A stretch of DNA of 64,000 nt from Trametes villosa (lineage: Eukaryota > Basidiomycota > Agaricomycetes > Polyporales > Polyporaceae), in assembly GCA_002964805.2 (NCBI GenBank), contig PUDQ02000003.1:2232001-2296000 (forward strand). The letters run 5' to 3'. Each line of letters starts with the position of its first letter. Position 1 is the stretch's first letter. Of this stretch, positions 1-10,979 are shown piece by piece. Position numbers and translations under genes: made by a program. The notes under the pieces were generated by a model that made no database searches, was not told where the DNA came from, and worked only from the letters and a program-made list of their open reading frames with translations.

Positions 1-1
1 T

Positions 2-960
2 GAGACCGGCGACGGCGTCGACGGCGGGAGGGTAGTCTGCTCAGTCTCGTGGTGCGTATACGGGACTCCTTCCGTGCGGGACGTGCCGCTCAGTGGACGA
101 AAGACAGTTCTCCTTCGGCATACTCGCATCTGTCGTCGAACGCGCTGGACGAACTTCAGCACGACCTCACCGTCATTTTGCAACAAACAATCAGCCACCC
201 CTCGCTGCACCCTCGGAACCTCACCATCATCCCCCGGAAAAAGGCCTGGTTGCTCAACCTCGATGCAGTGATTCTGGCAGATGCAGGAAACACGGTTGAC
301 GCGCTTTTCCTCGCCGCGCGCGCTGCGTTGTGGGATACGAAGGTGCCACGGACGCGAGCAGTTGAATACCACGCGCCGGAAGCGTCTCAGGTGGCGAGGG
401 ATAGCGCGAGCGCGATGGATGTAGACAATAGAGAGGCCGTACCAGCAGTGAGCGGCTTCGACACGCGCGAAATGGTCAGGACAGCTGCGGACTTTGAGCT
501 TCCTGACTACTGGGACGAAGGCGAAGTACTTGAAGGCCGAGAGAAGTGGCCTGTATGCGTCACATTGAACTTGGTGAGTACTGCCGCACGGTGTATATCC
601 TTCAGGTGAGCTGACCTTGCTTCTCAAAAGCTGCCGCCTACACACTTCCTTGACGCGACACAACCAGAAGAAGCGTCGGTGCAATCACGGACGCACCTAA
701 TGTTTTCTTTCGCCTCTCCGACATCACCCAAACTACACTCGATGCGACTATCGGGCCCTGGTGAACTGGAACTAGCGCAGCTGAAGTCGTATATCGCGGT
801 GAGTAACCGGTAGATCCCACTACATCAGCACCTGGCTGAACTTCCTCAGGACGGGGAGAAATATGCGCGCGAGTTGTTCAACGCGCTAGAGGCGAAGTTG
901 CGCGAAGAAGACGTAAGGCGCAATGTGAAAGCAAGAGACAGGTTCACGCTGCTGCGTTGA
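2..960 (+). CDS. RRP42: Exosome core subunit Rrp42 (RNase PH-like), 5' end cut off by the window
   Basis: Exons: <2..51, 108..573, 631..798, 850..960. All three introns are GT-AG, and the first (52-107) restores the conserved reading VCSVSCSPSAY. The protein matches the Rrp42/EXOSC7 branch of RNase PH-fold exosome ring subunits: it starts with ETGDGVDGGRVVCSVS, contains the interface segment AWLLNLDAVILADAGNTVDA, and then ALFLAARAALWDTKVPR, typical of this family. Known role of the family: a catalytically inactive ring subunit of the nuclear and cytoplasmic RNA exosome, acting in 3'-to-5' RNA processing and decay. Only the second half of the usual roughly 300-residue protein is present. The gene ends about 100 bases before the stop of the opposite-strand hydrolase, so the two are convergent. 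Assignment to Rrp42 rather than Rrp43/Rrp45 rests on these segments and is fairly secure. Confidence 0.88.
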
Positions 961-1064
961 TTCTCTCTCATGGGCGCCGCTAGAGATCCGGGTTTGCACA
1001 AAAGTACCACCAGTCGCATTACTTATACATCAGCTAACTCTTGTTACCGCGCTGCTCGATCGGC

Positions 1065-2799
1065 CTAGCTGGAACCGGTCAGCTGTGCATGGGCTCGCAA
1101 CACGTCGTTCAGCCCCTCCCTCTTCAAGCAGTTCTCGAACTTGAAGCTCTCCGCGATCCTCTCGAGCTGCTCTTCCGACATCCCTCTGAACTGATCCGCC
1201 CACTCCTTTGCCAAGAACTCGCCGATGAGCATGTTCCGCGCAAGTCGCGTGACGCGCCCTTCGACCGTCCACACGGGGTAGGGGTAGAGCTTCTTGTGCT
1301 CCTCCTTCGGTACGTTCTCCTCAATGAGTTGCACAATCGGCCGGTAGACGTCGCGCACGAACTTGTCGTCGCCGCCCCACGAGTCGACGGCCAGGCGATA
1401 CTTCTTTTGCAGCAGGTCCTTGAAAAGTTGGATGTAGGGCGTTTCCTGCGAGACGTAGACCATCCCTTGGAAGCCGATGTCCTTGTACAGCCAGATTGAC
1501 CAACTAAGACGGTCCTGCAGAATACGTGTGAGGTGCGTCATCTTCCATGTGTAGCGACACCCGCCTTTGCATATAGCTCGAGCTGATCGTTCAGGACGTT
1601 GTACCGCCGCTCGTTGATCTCGTCCATGGCGTCACCCTCGTACTCCTTCCGCGCATACACCGGACCCCACTCGCCGTTCCAGACGCACAGCCCGCGCTCG
1701 TCCATCCATTGGCGCTTCTTCTCGTAGCTTCGCCGCATGCGCCTGCGCTGCTCCTCCGTGCGGGCGTACGGCTCCGGGCTCGCTGGGAAGCCATACAGTG
1801 AATAGTCGTGGATCGCGTATGCCGCGTTCGGCCAGCGTGTCGCTGCGTCATCCGGGAAGCCCGAGAAGTCGGTCGCGTACGTGTTACCGTCGAGGAAGAG
1901 CATATGGTTTGGGTCGACAGAGGCGATCGCCGCGTGAACGCGGTCGTAGAAGTTGACGAGCCCGCTGTGTGCCGGGTCGGACGGCTCGTTCATGGGGTTG
2001 TACCCTGCTATCCACTGCCGCCCCGTGGACGAATCAGCCCGACCGCACGTCAGGGTGTTTCAGGTGAAACAAACCTTCTCGTCTCTGTAGTGCTTCGCTA
2101 TTTCCGTCCAGAGCCACACGAGGCGGTCCTGGAAGTCCTTGTGTATCCAGAAGTTGGCAATGTGCGTGCCCGCGTCGCTGTGCCAGCCGCCGTTCTGCCC
2201 GCCGGGCGCGGTGTGCATGTCGATGATGGTGTAGATGCCGTGCTTCGCGCAGGCGGCGACGGCGCGGTCGAGGTGCCGGAAACCATCAGGTTTGAGCACG
2301 CGCGGCGCCATGTCGTCCTCGAAGTGCCGGTAGTTGACGGCGATGCGGATGCAGTTCAGGCCGAGCGACTTGAAGAACGCGGCATCGGGCTCGGCAAAGA
2401 AGTGCTCGAGGAACTGGACATGCACGGATGGTGAGTGCGATGTTCCGCGCGCGTTCCTACGCGATGTGCGCACGGCTGACCTTGTCGAAGAAGAACGCCG
2501 ACTTTTGGGGGCCGAGCACGTCGGCGAGGGCTTCGCGAATTTGGAACTCGCAGCCGGGGTACCCTGCAGCGTCATCAGCGCGCTGTTACGTCTTTGCGAT
2601 AGAGCAGAAGTGCGTTGAGCTCACCTGAGATGAAGTTCTCCATCCTGGTAGCTCACGTTCCGTGAGCAGCGTTTACATTGGTGGACATAAGCTCAAGCAC
2701 TCACGTCATCCATCCTCCCAGCCCGGCACCGCGCAGGATCACCTCTTTTCTTTCCTCGTCTACGATACGATTCTTGTCAACGCGAAGAAATCCTGCCAT
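1065..2799 (-). CDS. Glycoside hydrolase family 5 protein (copy A)
   Basis: Exons on the minus strand: 2705..2799, 2625..2644, 2481..2563, 2075..2413, 1565..2014, 1065..1514 (478 residues). Starts MAGFLRVDKNRIVDE, with no signal peptide, so probably intracellular. Retaining GH5 residues are visible: the acid/base Glu in IAGYNPMNEPSDP and the nucleophile Glu in CVWNGEWGPVYARK; a His-Asp-Tyr (AIHDYSLYGF) lies between them. Substrate is not deducible; GH5 includes beta-glucanases and glucosidases. It is a diverged paralog of the plus-strand gene at 3290-5002 and is transcribed away from it. Four intron positions are shared within the N-terminal half and before DRLSW, but this copy has a private intron at 2015-2074 and lacks the one at 3749-3801 in copy B. 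Its last intron (1515-1564) must use a GC donor to keep frame. The 20-base exon encoding MENFIS is conserved in both copies. Confidence 0.9.
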
Positions 2800-3289
2800 G
2801 CTGAGCTGCAACTTGGACGCGTCGCGGCCGGAGGATGTAGGTACTGTCCTCTGGTTGGATCCTGGGCATGTCCCAAGACCTGATATATGGCCGTATGATC
2901 TTGTCGCACTCACACGGGCCTCGAATTAGCACTTCCTCCTCGGACCGCGCGTAACCGCGATGTGCCTACCGTCCGGCGGGCGAGAAACCTGAGATGCGAC
3001 ACCGCGCACACCTGACCGCTTGGTGGCGTCTTGACTGCTATATCAGGTAATTAATTATGTTTCGTCGAGGCTTTTCCGCACTCAAGGCCTCCCTGGGGAG
3101 GCCGCCGTCGACCCCTCACTGCGGGCCCGGAGAATGCTCGGGTGTACCCCAAGGCTGGCTACGGACCGTGTCCTGGGCAGAACGGTGGGCGCGCTGATGA
3201 GTGGCTGGAGGATGTCGTATATAAGGCTGCCGTGGTGAGTACGGATAGCGTCCAACCCAACGCCCCACACACCACCGATATCCACCACC
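2800..3289. promoter_or_regulatory. Shared intergenic promoter of the divergent GH5 pair
   Basis: 490 bases separate the two start codons. On the plus strand TATATAAG at 3218-3225 lies 65 bases before the ATG of copy B and is a good TATA box. On the minus strand a weaker TATATC-type element lies near 2883-2888, about 85 bases upstream of copy A. Coordinate control of the two genes is inferred only from the arrangement. Confidence 0.6.
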
Positions 3290-5002
3290 ATGGCGTACTT
3301 GAAGGTTTCGGGCACCAAGATTGTCGACCAGAATGGCAAGGAAGTCATTCTGCGGGGTGCTGGCCTCGGTGGCTGGATGAAGTGCGTATTTCGTCTAGAC
3401 GTGGCGAGACTACCTACTAACCTTCTGTTCACAGCATGGAGAACTTCATTAGCGGTAAGTGATGAGCACGCTTCAGAAGCTTGCGCAAGCGCTCACCTTA
3501 CTTATCCTAGGCTACCCCGGATGCGAGTTCCAGATCCGCGCCGCCCTTGCTGGCGTGATCGGCAAGGAGAAGTCGGAATTCTTTTTCGACAAGGTGAGCA
3601 AGCTGGTCCTAGGTGGAACGGACGACAACAGGTCTTGAACGCGATTACCAGTTCCTGGAGTACTTCTTCACAGACGCGGACGCGGCATTCTATAAGAGCC
3701 TCGGCTTGAACTGCATCCGTCTGCCCTTCAACTACAGACATTTCGAGGGTAAGTCTGTTGCAGTCTGCTATGACTTGTGCGGGACTCATCCGCGCTGGTA
3801 GATGACATGAACCCTCGGGTGCTCAAGCCGGAGGGCTTCAAGCACCTCGACCGGGTGATCGACCTCTGCGCGAAGCACGGCATCTACACCATCCTCGATC
3901 TCCACACTGCGCCCGGCGGGCAAAACACCGACTGGCACTCCGACGCGGGCACGCACATCGCGAACTTCTGGAACCACAAGGACTTCCAGGACCGCATCGT
4001 CTGGCTCTGGGAGGAGCTCGCGAAGCACTACGCGGGCAACACCTGGATCGCGGGCTACAACCCGCTCAACGAGCCCACGGACCCGTACCACACGCGCGTC
4101 ATCGCCGTGTACGACCGCCTGTACGAGGCGATCCGCAAGATCGACCCGCACCACGCGCTCTTCCTCGACGGCAACACGTTCGCGTCCGACTTTTCGCACT
4201 TCGGCGACGCGCACCAGCGCTGGGAGAACGTCGCGTACTCGATCCACGACTACTCTGTGTTCGGCTTCCCCGCGTCGCCCGAGGCATACAAGAGCACGGA
4301 GACGCAGCTGCGCCGGCTCAGGAGGAGCTACGAGAAGAAGCGGCAGTGGATGGACGAGCGCGGGTTGTGCGTCTGGAACGGCGAGTGGGGCCCCGTGTAC
4401 GCGCGCAAGGAGTACGAGGGTGAGCGGACGGACGCGATCAACGAGGAGCGGTACCAGGTACTGAAGGATCAGCTTGACATCTACAACAAGGTGCGCAGTG
4501 CTCTGCTGGCGTCGCAGGCGGGTGACAGAAAGTTGCTAACTCGTTATGATAGGACCGCCTGAGCTGGTCGATCTGGCTCTACAAGGACATCGGCTTCCAG
4601 GGGATGGTGTACGTCTCGCGCGAGACGCCATACATGACGCTCTTCAAGGACTTCCTCGCGAAGAAGCACCGGCTCGCGATCGACGCGTGGGGCGCGGACG
4701 AGTCGCACATCCGGGACGTCTACCAGCCGCTGATCGACCTCGTCAAGCGCGAGATCAAGCCGGAGCACCAGAGCCTGTACCCCGCGCCGGTGTGGAAGCT
4801 CTCGGACCGCATCGGGCGCCTGTCGCGCAACATCCTCGTCTCCGAGTTCCTCGTGCAGGAGTGGGCGGAGCACTTCCAGGGGAAGAGCGAGGCGGAGCTC
4901 GACGAGATCGCGCGCAGCTTCTCGTTCGACAGCTGCTTGCACCGCGAGGGGCTGAACAAGATCTTGACGGACAACGCGACGCTGGTGGCGAAGGAGAATT
5001 GA
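3290..5002 (+). CDS. Glycoside hydrolase family 5 protein (copy B)
   Basis: Exons: 3290..3381, 3435..3454, 3511..3593, 3652..3748, 3802..4490, 4553..5002 (476 residues), all introns GT-AG. Start MAYLKVSGTKIVDQNG, with no signal peptide. GH5 (beta/alpha)8-barrel landmarks: LRGAGLGGWM, SLGLNCIRLPFNYRHFE, DLHTAPGGQN, acid/base Glu in AGYNPLNEPTDP, SIHDYSVFGFP, and nucleophile Glu in CVWNGEWGPVYARKEYEG. A conserved C-terminal extension of about 150 residues follows the barrel (from DRLSWSIWLYKDIGF) and is shared with copy A. Likely a retaining beta-glycosidase acting inside the cell; the exact substrate is not visible. Codon use is strongly biased to C/G third positions, more so than in copy A, suggesting higher expression. 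Intron 3749-3801 is absent from copy A. Confidence 0.93.
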
Positions 5003-5514
5003 GCGGCGAGGGTGGGATGGCGATGATATACCATGTATTATAGCGCTGTGCACCAGATTGTATCTATGACGGCCTTGCTGAACATGTAACCCCGGGGATC
5101 GATGATGATGAGGAGAGCACTGAGCAATGTGGGGAGGCATAGTGCAAGAATAAGCGCCCGTGAACGGCGGCTGCGGATAAACTTACGCACACGGCTTGAG
5201 AGTTACATTCGTATGTACAAATTGTAAGGGAACGGGGATGTATGAGTGCACGACGGGAAGGAAGACAGAAGGGGCAGGCCAAGACCCCTTCTGCCTCCCT
5301 CCTCGCCGCGCAGCCATACTAGCCGTGTACAAAATGAGAAAGACAGGACGAGTAGTACAGGGCGAGTAGTAACGAGCGGACAAGCAATCGGGAAGACGAA
5401 GGAGCACGAGGAAGAGCTATGAAAGAGTGTCAGACCAGTGGGGAGGTAGGTGCGCCTGAAGAGTGGGATGTACGAGACGTCAGTACAGTCCAACTGCCAC
5501 TCGAAGAGGAAAAT

Positions 5515-5640
5515 CTAGCACTCACTCCTCGGCATGGTGCGGGGGCAAGAGTATAAAGACTCTGCCCCCGCGCCGACGGAGACAACAACCAGGGTCACCG
5601 CGAGGAAGAGAGGGCGCCATCTCTCTCCTCCACAGTACCC
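5515..5640 (-). repeat. Hairpin-bearing dispersed repeat, copy 1
   Basis: Contains a stem with arms GGGGGCAAGAGT and ACTCTGCCCCC (about 5551-5580) followed by GAGAGAGGGCGCCATCTCTC (about 5607-5630). The same two-part design recurs at 6270-6400 and 22900-23030. The minus strand can be read as an exon-like block flanked by AG on its 5' side and by GTGAGT on its 3' side. Confidence 0.55.
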
Positions 5641-5695
5641 TGCCGTCGCCTCCACCACCCAAGCACGTTCGCACACTATCTCAGGCGCGGGGAGT

Positions 5696-6035
5696 GGGAG
5701 ACAGTCAGCATGTGTCTCGATGAGAAGGGTCACGACTTACGACGAACGAGCTGCAATTTTGTGGCTTGCTAGATCAAGAAGAAGTTAAATGCACACGCGA
5801 AGAGACGTAGTAACAAACTTAGGAGACCGGAGATACTCCCGTCGCCTGGCCAGAGAGGCTGACATCCCGGATCCATGCACTACAAATTGGGATGTAGAGT
5901 AGAAGGCGTCAGAAGTGCCCAACATCCCTAGGAGAAACATGTACTCACTCGTTTGTTTGCGTGGGGAATAGGAGACAGTTAGCGCGTGTGATGTGAGGGA
6001 GCGGGGATGACGTACGATGAGCGAGCTGCAGCCTT
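5696..6035. repeat. Diverged tandem duplication
   Basis: The segment GGAGACAGT...GACGAACGAGCTGCA at about 5696-5752 recurs as GGAGACAGTT...GATGAGCGAGCTGCA at about 5971-6030. A segment with GGGATGTA and ACTCACTC at about 5466-5530 has relatives at about 5889-5951 and 6221-6285. The copies are considerably diverged, so this is an old local duplication rather than an active satellite. Confidence 0.45.
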
Positions 6036-6269
6036 GCGGGGTTTTCTGGATGTAGGAGTTAGTCAATGCCGATGCGAGGAGACGAGCCGAAGGGAGCGAG
6101 AATGCTAGACCCGTGGCATTGCCAGGGCGGTTGACATCACGGGGTGATCAGTCCTCCGTCAACCGCGCTGACGCCGAGCCCTCTCTCGGGAAGAGTCAAG
6201 GGGCTACCTGCGGATTGGAAGGGTATGTGGAAGACATCAGTGCCAGTTGATGAGGCAAAAGAAGCGATG

Positions 6270-6400
6270 GAAGTACTCACTTCTCGGACTCCTGCGAGGG
6301 AAGGGGTCTGAAGACCCCCGCCCCCGCTCCGACGGAGGGCGGCTCCCGGAAGTTACTGCTTCGGAGAGAGAGAGGGCGCCATCTCTTTCTTAACAGGTCC
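6270..6400 (-). repeat. Hairpin-bearing dispersed repeat, copy 2
   Basis: Contains GGGGTCTGAAGACCCC (a 6-base-pair stem with a TGAA loop, about 6305-6320), then GCTCCGACGGAGG as in copy 1, then GAGAGGGCGCCATCTCT near 6370-6390. On the minus strand the block also ends at a GTGAGT donor-like site. Diverged from copy 1 between the two hairpins. Confidence 0.55.
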
Positions 6401-6822
6401 CCTCCGTTTGCCGCCCACCGCATCCCCACACCCGTCTGACCTCACCGCCCCGTGCTCCTGCAGGATACAGATAACTGTGAGTACGGCTGCCAAAGGAAAG
6501 AATGAGCACATACCATCGAGTCGCCTAATGTGGATCGTCTTGCCGTATCTTGACGTCGATGTACCTGTGGAAGCAAAAGAAAGACCGAGCATCGTCGATT
6601 GAGCTTCCGAAGAGGTCATGGGCTCCCCGGTGGCTCGATGCCCTGTGGTCAGCCTCCATCTCCCCCAGGCCGGCCGGGCCCGGGGGAGCCGTCGATGTCG
6701 TCCAAGTCAAGGCCACGCGCGCAACGTCGAAAGCTAGCTGTAAACAAGAACAAAAACAAAAAACGACACCGACACCGACATCGACCACTCTCCGCCTCTA
6801 GATAGTATGGGGCATCAGCAAT

Positions 6823-7200
6823 TCAAGCACGCTCAGCAGAGAGCGTACCACGGTAGACGATGGAGTGCCGGCGCTGAGCCGCCTTCAGCGACACCAGCTT
6901 GAATTGGAAGTTCGCGCCGCCGTCGACGAGGGGCCGGTAGTCCTTGCCGAGGAGGGGCTCGCCGCGGTTGCGGGGCTTGACGTGCGGTTGACCGCGCACG
7001 AGCAGGCACGCGCCCTTCGCGGTGAAGTCGGCGTCGACGTCGGCGTCGTCGGCGGGGAGGGGGATGGCGGGGAAGGGGAGCGGAGGGACCGGGGGGCGCT
7101 GGGTGGAGGGGGCCTTCGGCTTGGGAGGGGGGGAGCGGAGCGTCCGGCGCTCGGCGGGGGTGGTGAAGCGGGTGGAGGGGGCGAATTGGATGGAGGGCAT
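6823..7200 (-). CDS. Hypothetical protein, 125 residues
   Basis: Single open exon with an ATG start (7198-7200) and a TGA stop. The N-terminal 55 residues are rich in Pro, Arg and Lys (probably disordered); the C-terminal part (GKDYRPLVDGGANFQFKLVS...RRHSIVYRGT) looks ordered and well composed. I do not recognise the family. The strong third-position G/C bias, with long shadow frames on both strands, supports real coding. No signal peptide or membrane segment. Confidence 0.6.
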   Translation of the reverse strand: MPSIQFAPSTRFTTPAERRTLRSPPPKPKAPSTQRPPVPPLPFPAIPLPADDADVDADFTAKGACLLVRGQPHVKPRNRGEPLLGKDYRPLVDGGANFQFKLVSLKAAQRRHSIVYRGTLSAERA

Positions 7201-8415
7201 AGTTGGCAGTGCGGTTAGGCGGTGCGTGGCTATGGTGGGGGTGTGGGGGAGAGTGTAGGTGAGGGCTCAGGCGCGTCGGGGCGGGTTTATGTATGTGTCG
7301 GAAGTGAGGGCGCGGATGTCGCGTCGAGGATGCCACTTTCGGCAGTAGACGTCGGCAGTCGGTACTCGGCGGTGTCGAGGCCTTCGTCCGAGCATGGCAC
7401 AGGCCACACGTGGGCGCGTTGGTATCTAGACTGACATTGGAGCCCGATGTATGTTCTGCGGTTGTTCGTTCAAGTTCGTCATCGCAAACGCTCTGGTGGG
7501 CGTTGGAAACCGCAGTATTCCAACTTGTCAGAGCACATCTTCCGCGATCCGCCAGATTGGCACTGCACCGCCCGGAAAGTGTTCGTTCGAACGGCTATAT
7601 GCAGATGAGCGTGCAGGCAACCTGCAAGGATCGTGGACTGCACCTTTCTCCATCTCGTTCAATACGTCCACGATGCCCCGCAATCTTCGACAGTATTTCT
7701 GTTCGCAACACATCGAGATTCGCCCCGAGCCTATTTCGGCTTTGTTTGATTGCCGCGACAGCGAGCACGAATTCGTCAAACAGGCCCAACGGCGGGTCGC
7801 AGGTTAAAGTCAAGGAGACAGCGTCGTGCCGCTACCGCCCCTTGCAATATGCGTACACACTGCGAGGGGAGCACCAGCTAAGCATTGTCTCCGCTATAAC
7901 CCTACAATATTCGCGAAGTGTCCGTGAGCGATCTACAGCCTCACTATATGCGCAAAAGCACGAAAACGCCAAACTCACCTTTCGCTGCCTTACTCAGTTG
8001 CAGTGATTTACTGGCAGACCCATGTCTCGTTCACTCACTTTAATCACTCGTGGGGCCGAACACGACAACGTGATCAATAGCATAGAGTCCATGAGATTGC
8101 TCGTCGAAGACAGACCAAATACGTAAGGAGGCGATTCGGTGGTGGATGTGCAGATCCAAGTCGCCAAGCGCTCAAGCGCTCACGCTCTCGCTCGCTCCCG
8201 AAGGCAGTCCCGGATCTTCATGTCTATATTCTCGTTAAGTCCCATTCACCGACAAGCACCGATGCATCATATGAACCGTGGACCCACCTGCACATTAACA
8301 TCAGCCTACTTAACATCCTTGTGCCGTCTTGATAATCAAGTGATCCGGGCCTTGCACCTCGCATCTAATAACATCCGCGACGTTGACTTGCAGCTGGCCG
8401 GATTCCGGATGAGCA
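7201..8415. other. Intergenic, no supportable gene
   Basis: One open frame on the plus strand (7410-8006) lacks coding composition or recognisable motifs and does not begin with ATG. Nothing else was seen. Confidence 0.5.
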
Positions 8416-8595
8416 TCAGGTAGGTTCTAGCACGCCTGGAAGTTGGTCCGAAATGTCTTCCAGAGGCAGATCTCCGAGCTCGCCAGGAAGATAGGCCCGA
8501 AGGCCCGTAAACACGTCAATTCTGTTACGACAGGCTGCATCTGGGGCGCCCGAGAATCCGAAGGCTGCCAGTTCGTAGCCTTCCGAGTGTGTCAT
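8416..8595 (-). CDS. Small ORF, 59 residues, hypothetical
   Basis: ATG at 8593-8595 and stop at 8416-8418. The product begins MTHSEGYELAAFGFSG and ends DQLPGVLEPT. It is acidic, has balanced amino-acid composition and reads more like protein than the other short frames in this stretch. It may be a free small protein or one exon of a decayed larger gene. No family recognised; no flanking exon could be joined convincingly. Confidence 0.25.
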   Translation of the reverse strand: MTHSEGYELAAFGFSGAPDAACRNRIDVFTGLRAYLPGELGDLPLEDISDQLPGVLEPT

Positions 8596-10017
8596 TGCTC
8601 TTGAAGCGAATAGAGCCCGGCCGCGTTGGGAGGATCGGCTTTGTCTACTGAATCGGCGTCCGGGAGTCGTCCTACTCCATCGAGAGGGGAATTTGGATAC
8701 GGGCCTGGCCCCTATGTCACCGCGCCGTCATGCGTCATCCATTCGTGTCCGACAACTTTTGACTGCTGGTGTGAGGGACGATGGTATCGATGCGCGCAGA
8801 TGCTAGACGACAAGGTGAAGGCACGAAGACCTTGGGGAGCCGGGCGAGACCTCAAAAGGTCGACCGTCATGACCGTAAAGCAAGAACACGATCACGAGCG
8901 CTCACGGAGCGCGTCGATCATACAGGCGACGCCACGAAGGAAACAACCGAACGGGATCGGTGGCGGCTACGGACTTCTTTCTCCCTTCTTCCTATCGTGC
9001 TCTTCACATCTCCTCCTAACCATCTCGCTTCCCTTCTCTCGCGCTCTCTCTATCGCTCATCGCCTTGCCTAGCTCTCCTCCCAAACGACGCGTACAATCG
9101 CGTCCTGTGGCGGCAGCGAAAGACTGGGAAGTCCGGGCCTTTTCTGCACGATTTGACCCCTCCATTGTGACTTCTCTGGATGTTTCATTCGCGCTCGTTG
9201 AGCGACATTCGAAGTTCAGTGTTGCGCCGCCTTGGCCATACGATCGATGGCAGCCGGCAATGTCCGGGTTTTCCTGTATGTATTAAACAACGACGTTCTG
9301 CCATAAGATGGACGGGTTTTCCTCCTCCTCTCAGCCTACGTATCTCCCTGTTATCCGTCTTCCGTCGCTGCTGGTCGTAGCCATGACCTGGGTACATCAT
9401 CGCCATCTTTCGGACAAGGTCAACGCTACTCCAGCCCTATCACATCCGTGTTCGACGGAGGGCCTCGACAGCTCGCACGACAGGACGTGCGTACAAGCAG
9501 TTACGTGTAGCCTGGAACGCGGTAAATGAGGAAGAGGATGGGAGGGCTTTGGAGGTAACGCACCCGCGATCTTTCCTGCTGCTTCCAAATCGGCCGTAGG
9601 GCGGCACAGACGCCCGAGAAGCACTTCGACGTTTGCATTGAGATGCCAGGCCGGCCTCCTCCGCCCTTTCCTTCCTGCCCTCGTCTGCTCTCGCCCCGGC
9701 CTGCTCTCCTCTCCGCCGTTCGCAGCTCGAACTCGAAGAAAGCTGGAGCATTCGCAGAGACAACTCCGGGCACGCGCGGGTCAGGCGATGGCGTCGGAAT
9801 CAGCATCAGCCTGTTGTTCTGCTCCCGCGCCGCCGCCTTGGCGGCTCGCCCGACCCATTCAGTGAGTGATTGATTCGCCCCGGGCACACGCAGCCGACGG
9901 CAAACGGTGCGCTGGATGCTTCAACCGTTCATCACAGCTTTGCGCCTCCCCCACTCCGCCAGATCCTGCACCAGATCGTCATGCCGCGCGCGGCCACAGC
10001 CCACGCCCCATGGCCTC
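8596..10017. other. Intergenic, no supportable gene
   Basis: Pyrimidine-rich tracts (for example 8980-9070 and 9650-9720) but no frame with convincing coding character. A minus-strand frame near 9501-9887 reads partly protein-like but has no ATG and no clear splice partners. Confidence 0.45.
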
Positions 10018-10025
10018 TATATAAG
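10018..10025 (+). promoter_or_regulatory. TATA box of the secreted-protein gene
   Basis: TATATAAG, 115 bases before the ATG at 10133, followed by a pyrimidine-rich leader, a common arrangement in fungal genes. Confidence 0.65.
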
Positions 10026-10132
10026 CGCGGCCTCCTAGCCTCGCTTTGCCCGGCATTTCCTCCCTTCGCCTTTCTCCCAACCCCCGCCTTTCCTTCCCCC
10101 ACCCTTACTCCCGTACGTTCAAGACCGCCACG

Positions 10133-10979
10133 ATGCTCGCTTTCAGCCTTGTCGCGCTCGGCCTCTCCGCCATCTCCACCGTCCTCGCCCTCCCCGCCCC
10201 GAGGGCCGCACCCGGCCCGTGGTGCGACGGCCTCGGCTTCGGCGCGTTCGACGAGGCGTTCAACGTCACGCTCGCCGCGTGGAACACCACCGGCACGAAC
10301 ACGAACACCACCGGCGCCCCGCTCGTCTTTGCTTCCGCGGGCGCCATCTCCGGCGAATCCTTCAGGCATGTTGCGGTGCGTCTCCCAAACTCTCTGACCC
10401 ATGTGCGGCGCGCGTGCAGTGGCTGACGAGTGGTGTGGCTAGACGTGGGCGTCGTTCCCGTTCAACGAGTACCCGAACGTGTCGCTCGTGAACGGCACCC
10501 TCATCCTCAACGGCCCCGGCACGACCCCCGCGCAGGCGACCATCGTCCAGGAGGGCGACGGGCTCGGCTTCATCGTGAAGAACTCGGCGCAGCCCACCCA
10601 GGGCGCCCAGGTCTACTGCGGTGTGGTGAGTGTCGCATCGCATCTCCACCATCTCTCCATCTCTCGTCCCATATGCATCTCACGCGCGCGCTCGGTCGCG
10701 CGCATCTCTGTTCCCCTCCCTGCCCCGCTCGCATGCGTTTCGACCACATACAAATACGAATGGCGATACTGATACTGACTGTGCGTAACACAGGCGGACA
10801 CCGACCCCGCCGGGCACGGCACGGGCCACCCCTTCCTCGCGGTGAACGGCGACACGGACTCGTTCCAGCTCTGCCAGGTCCTCTCCCAGAACGTCGTCCT
10901 CTACAAGCCCATCCCCGACCACGGCGAGGACTTCGCGTCGTGCCACCCCGTCAAGGTCCAGCTCATCTTCCCGAACTAA
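10133..10979 (+). CDS. Small secreted glycoprotein, function unknown
   Basis: Exons: 10133..10375, 10443..10625, 10794..10979 (203 residues), all GT-AG introns in frame. The N-terminus MLAFSLVALGLSAISTVLA is a clear secretion signal. The mature protein has four Cys (in PWCDG, VYCGV, LCQV, SCHP), enough for two disulfides, and several N-glycosylation sequons (NVT, NTT twice, NVS, NGT) in its first half. Codon bias is very strong (C-ending codons), suggesting high expression; a TATA box lies at 10018. I do not recognise the family; it has no catalytic motif. It could be an apoplastic or cell-wall protein or an effector-like protein. Exon boundaries are well supported because each alternative breaks the frame. 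Confidence 0.85.

Larger units (their letters stand above)
5003..6822. other. Intergenic region, no convincing gene; contains degenerate repeats
   Basis: No frame here has coding character on either strand. The stretch holds two copies of a hairpin-bearing repeat (5515-5640 and 6270-6400) and diverged tandem copies of a neighbouring segment (5696-5765 and 5964-6035). The rest shows nothing recognisable. Confidence 0.6.

Noticed and set aside
7410..8006. 198-codon open frame on the plus strand
   Set aside because: No ATG start, uneven composition, no motif, no splice partners.
9501..9887. Minus-strand frame with a partly protein-like stretch (LTEWVGRAAKAAAREQNNR)
   Set aside because: No ATG and no convincing exon to join it to; overlaps pyrimidine-rich low-complexity DNA.
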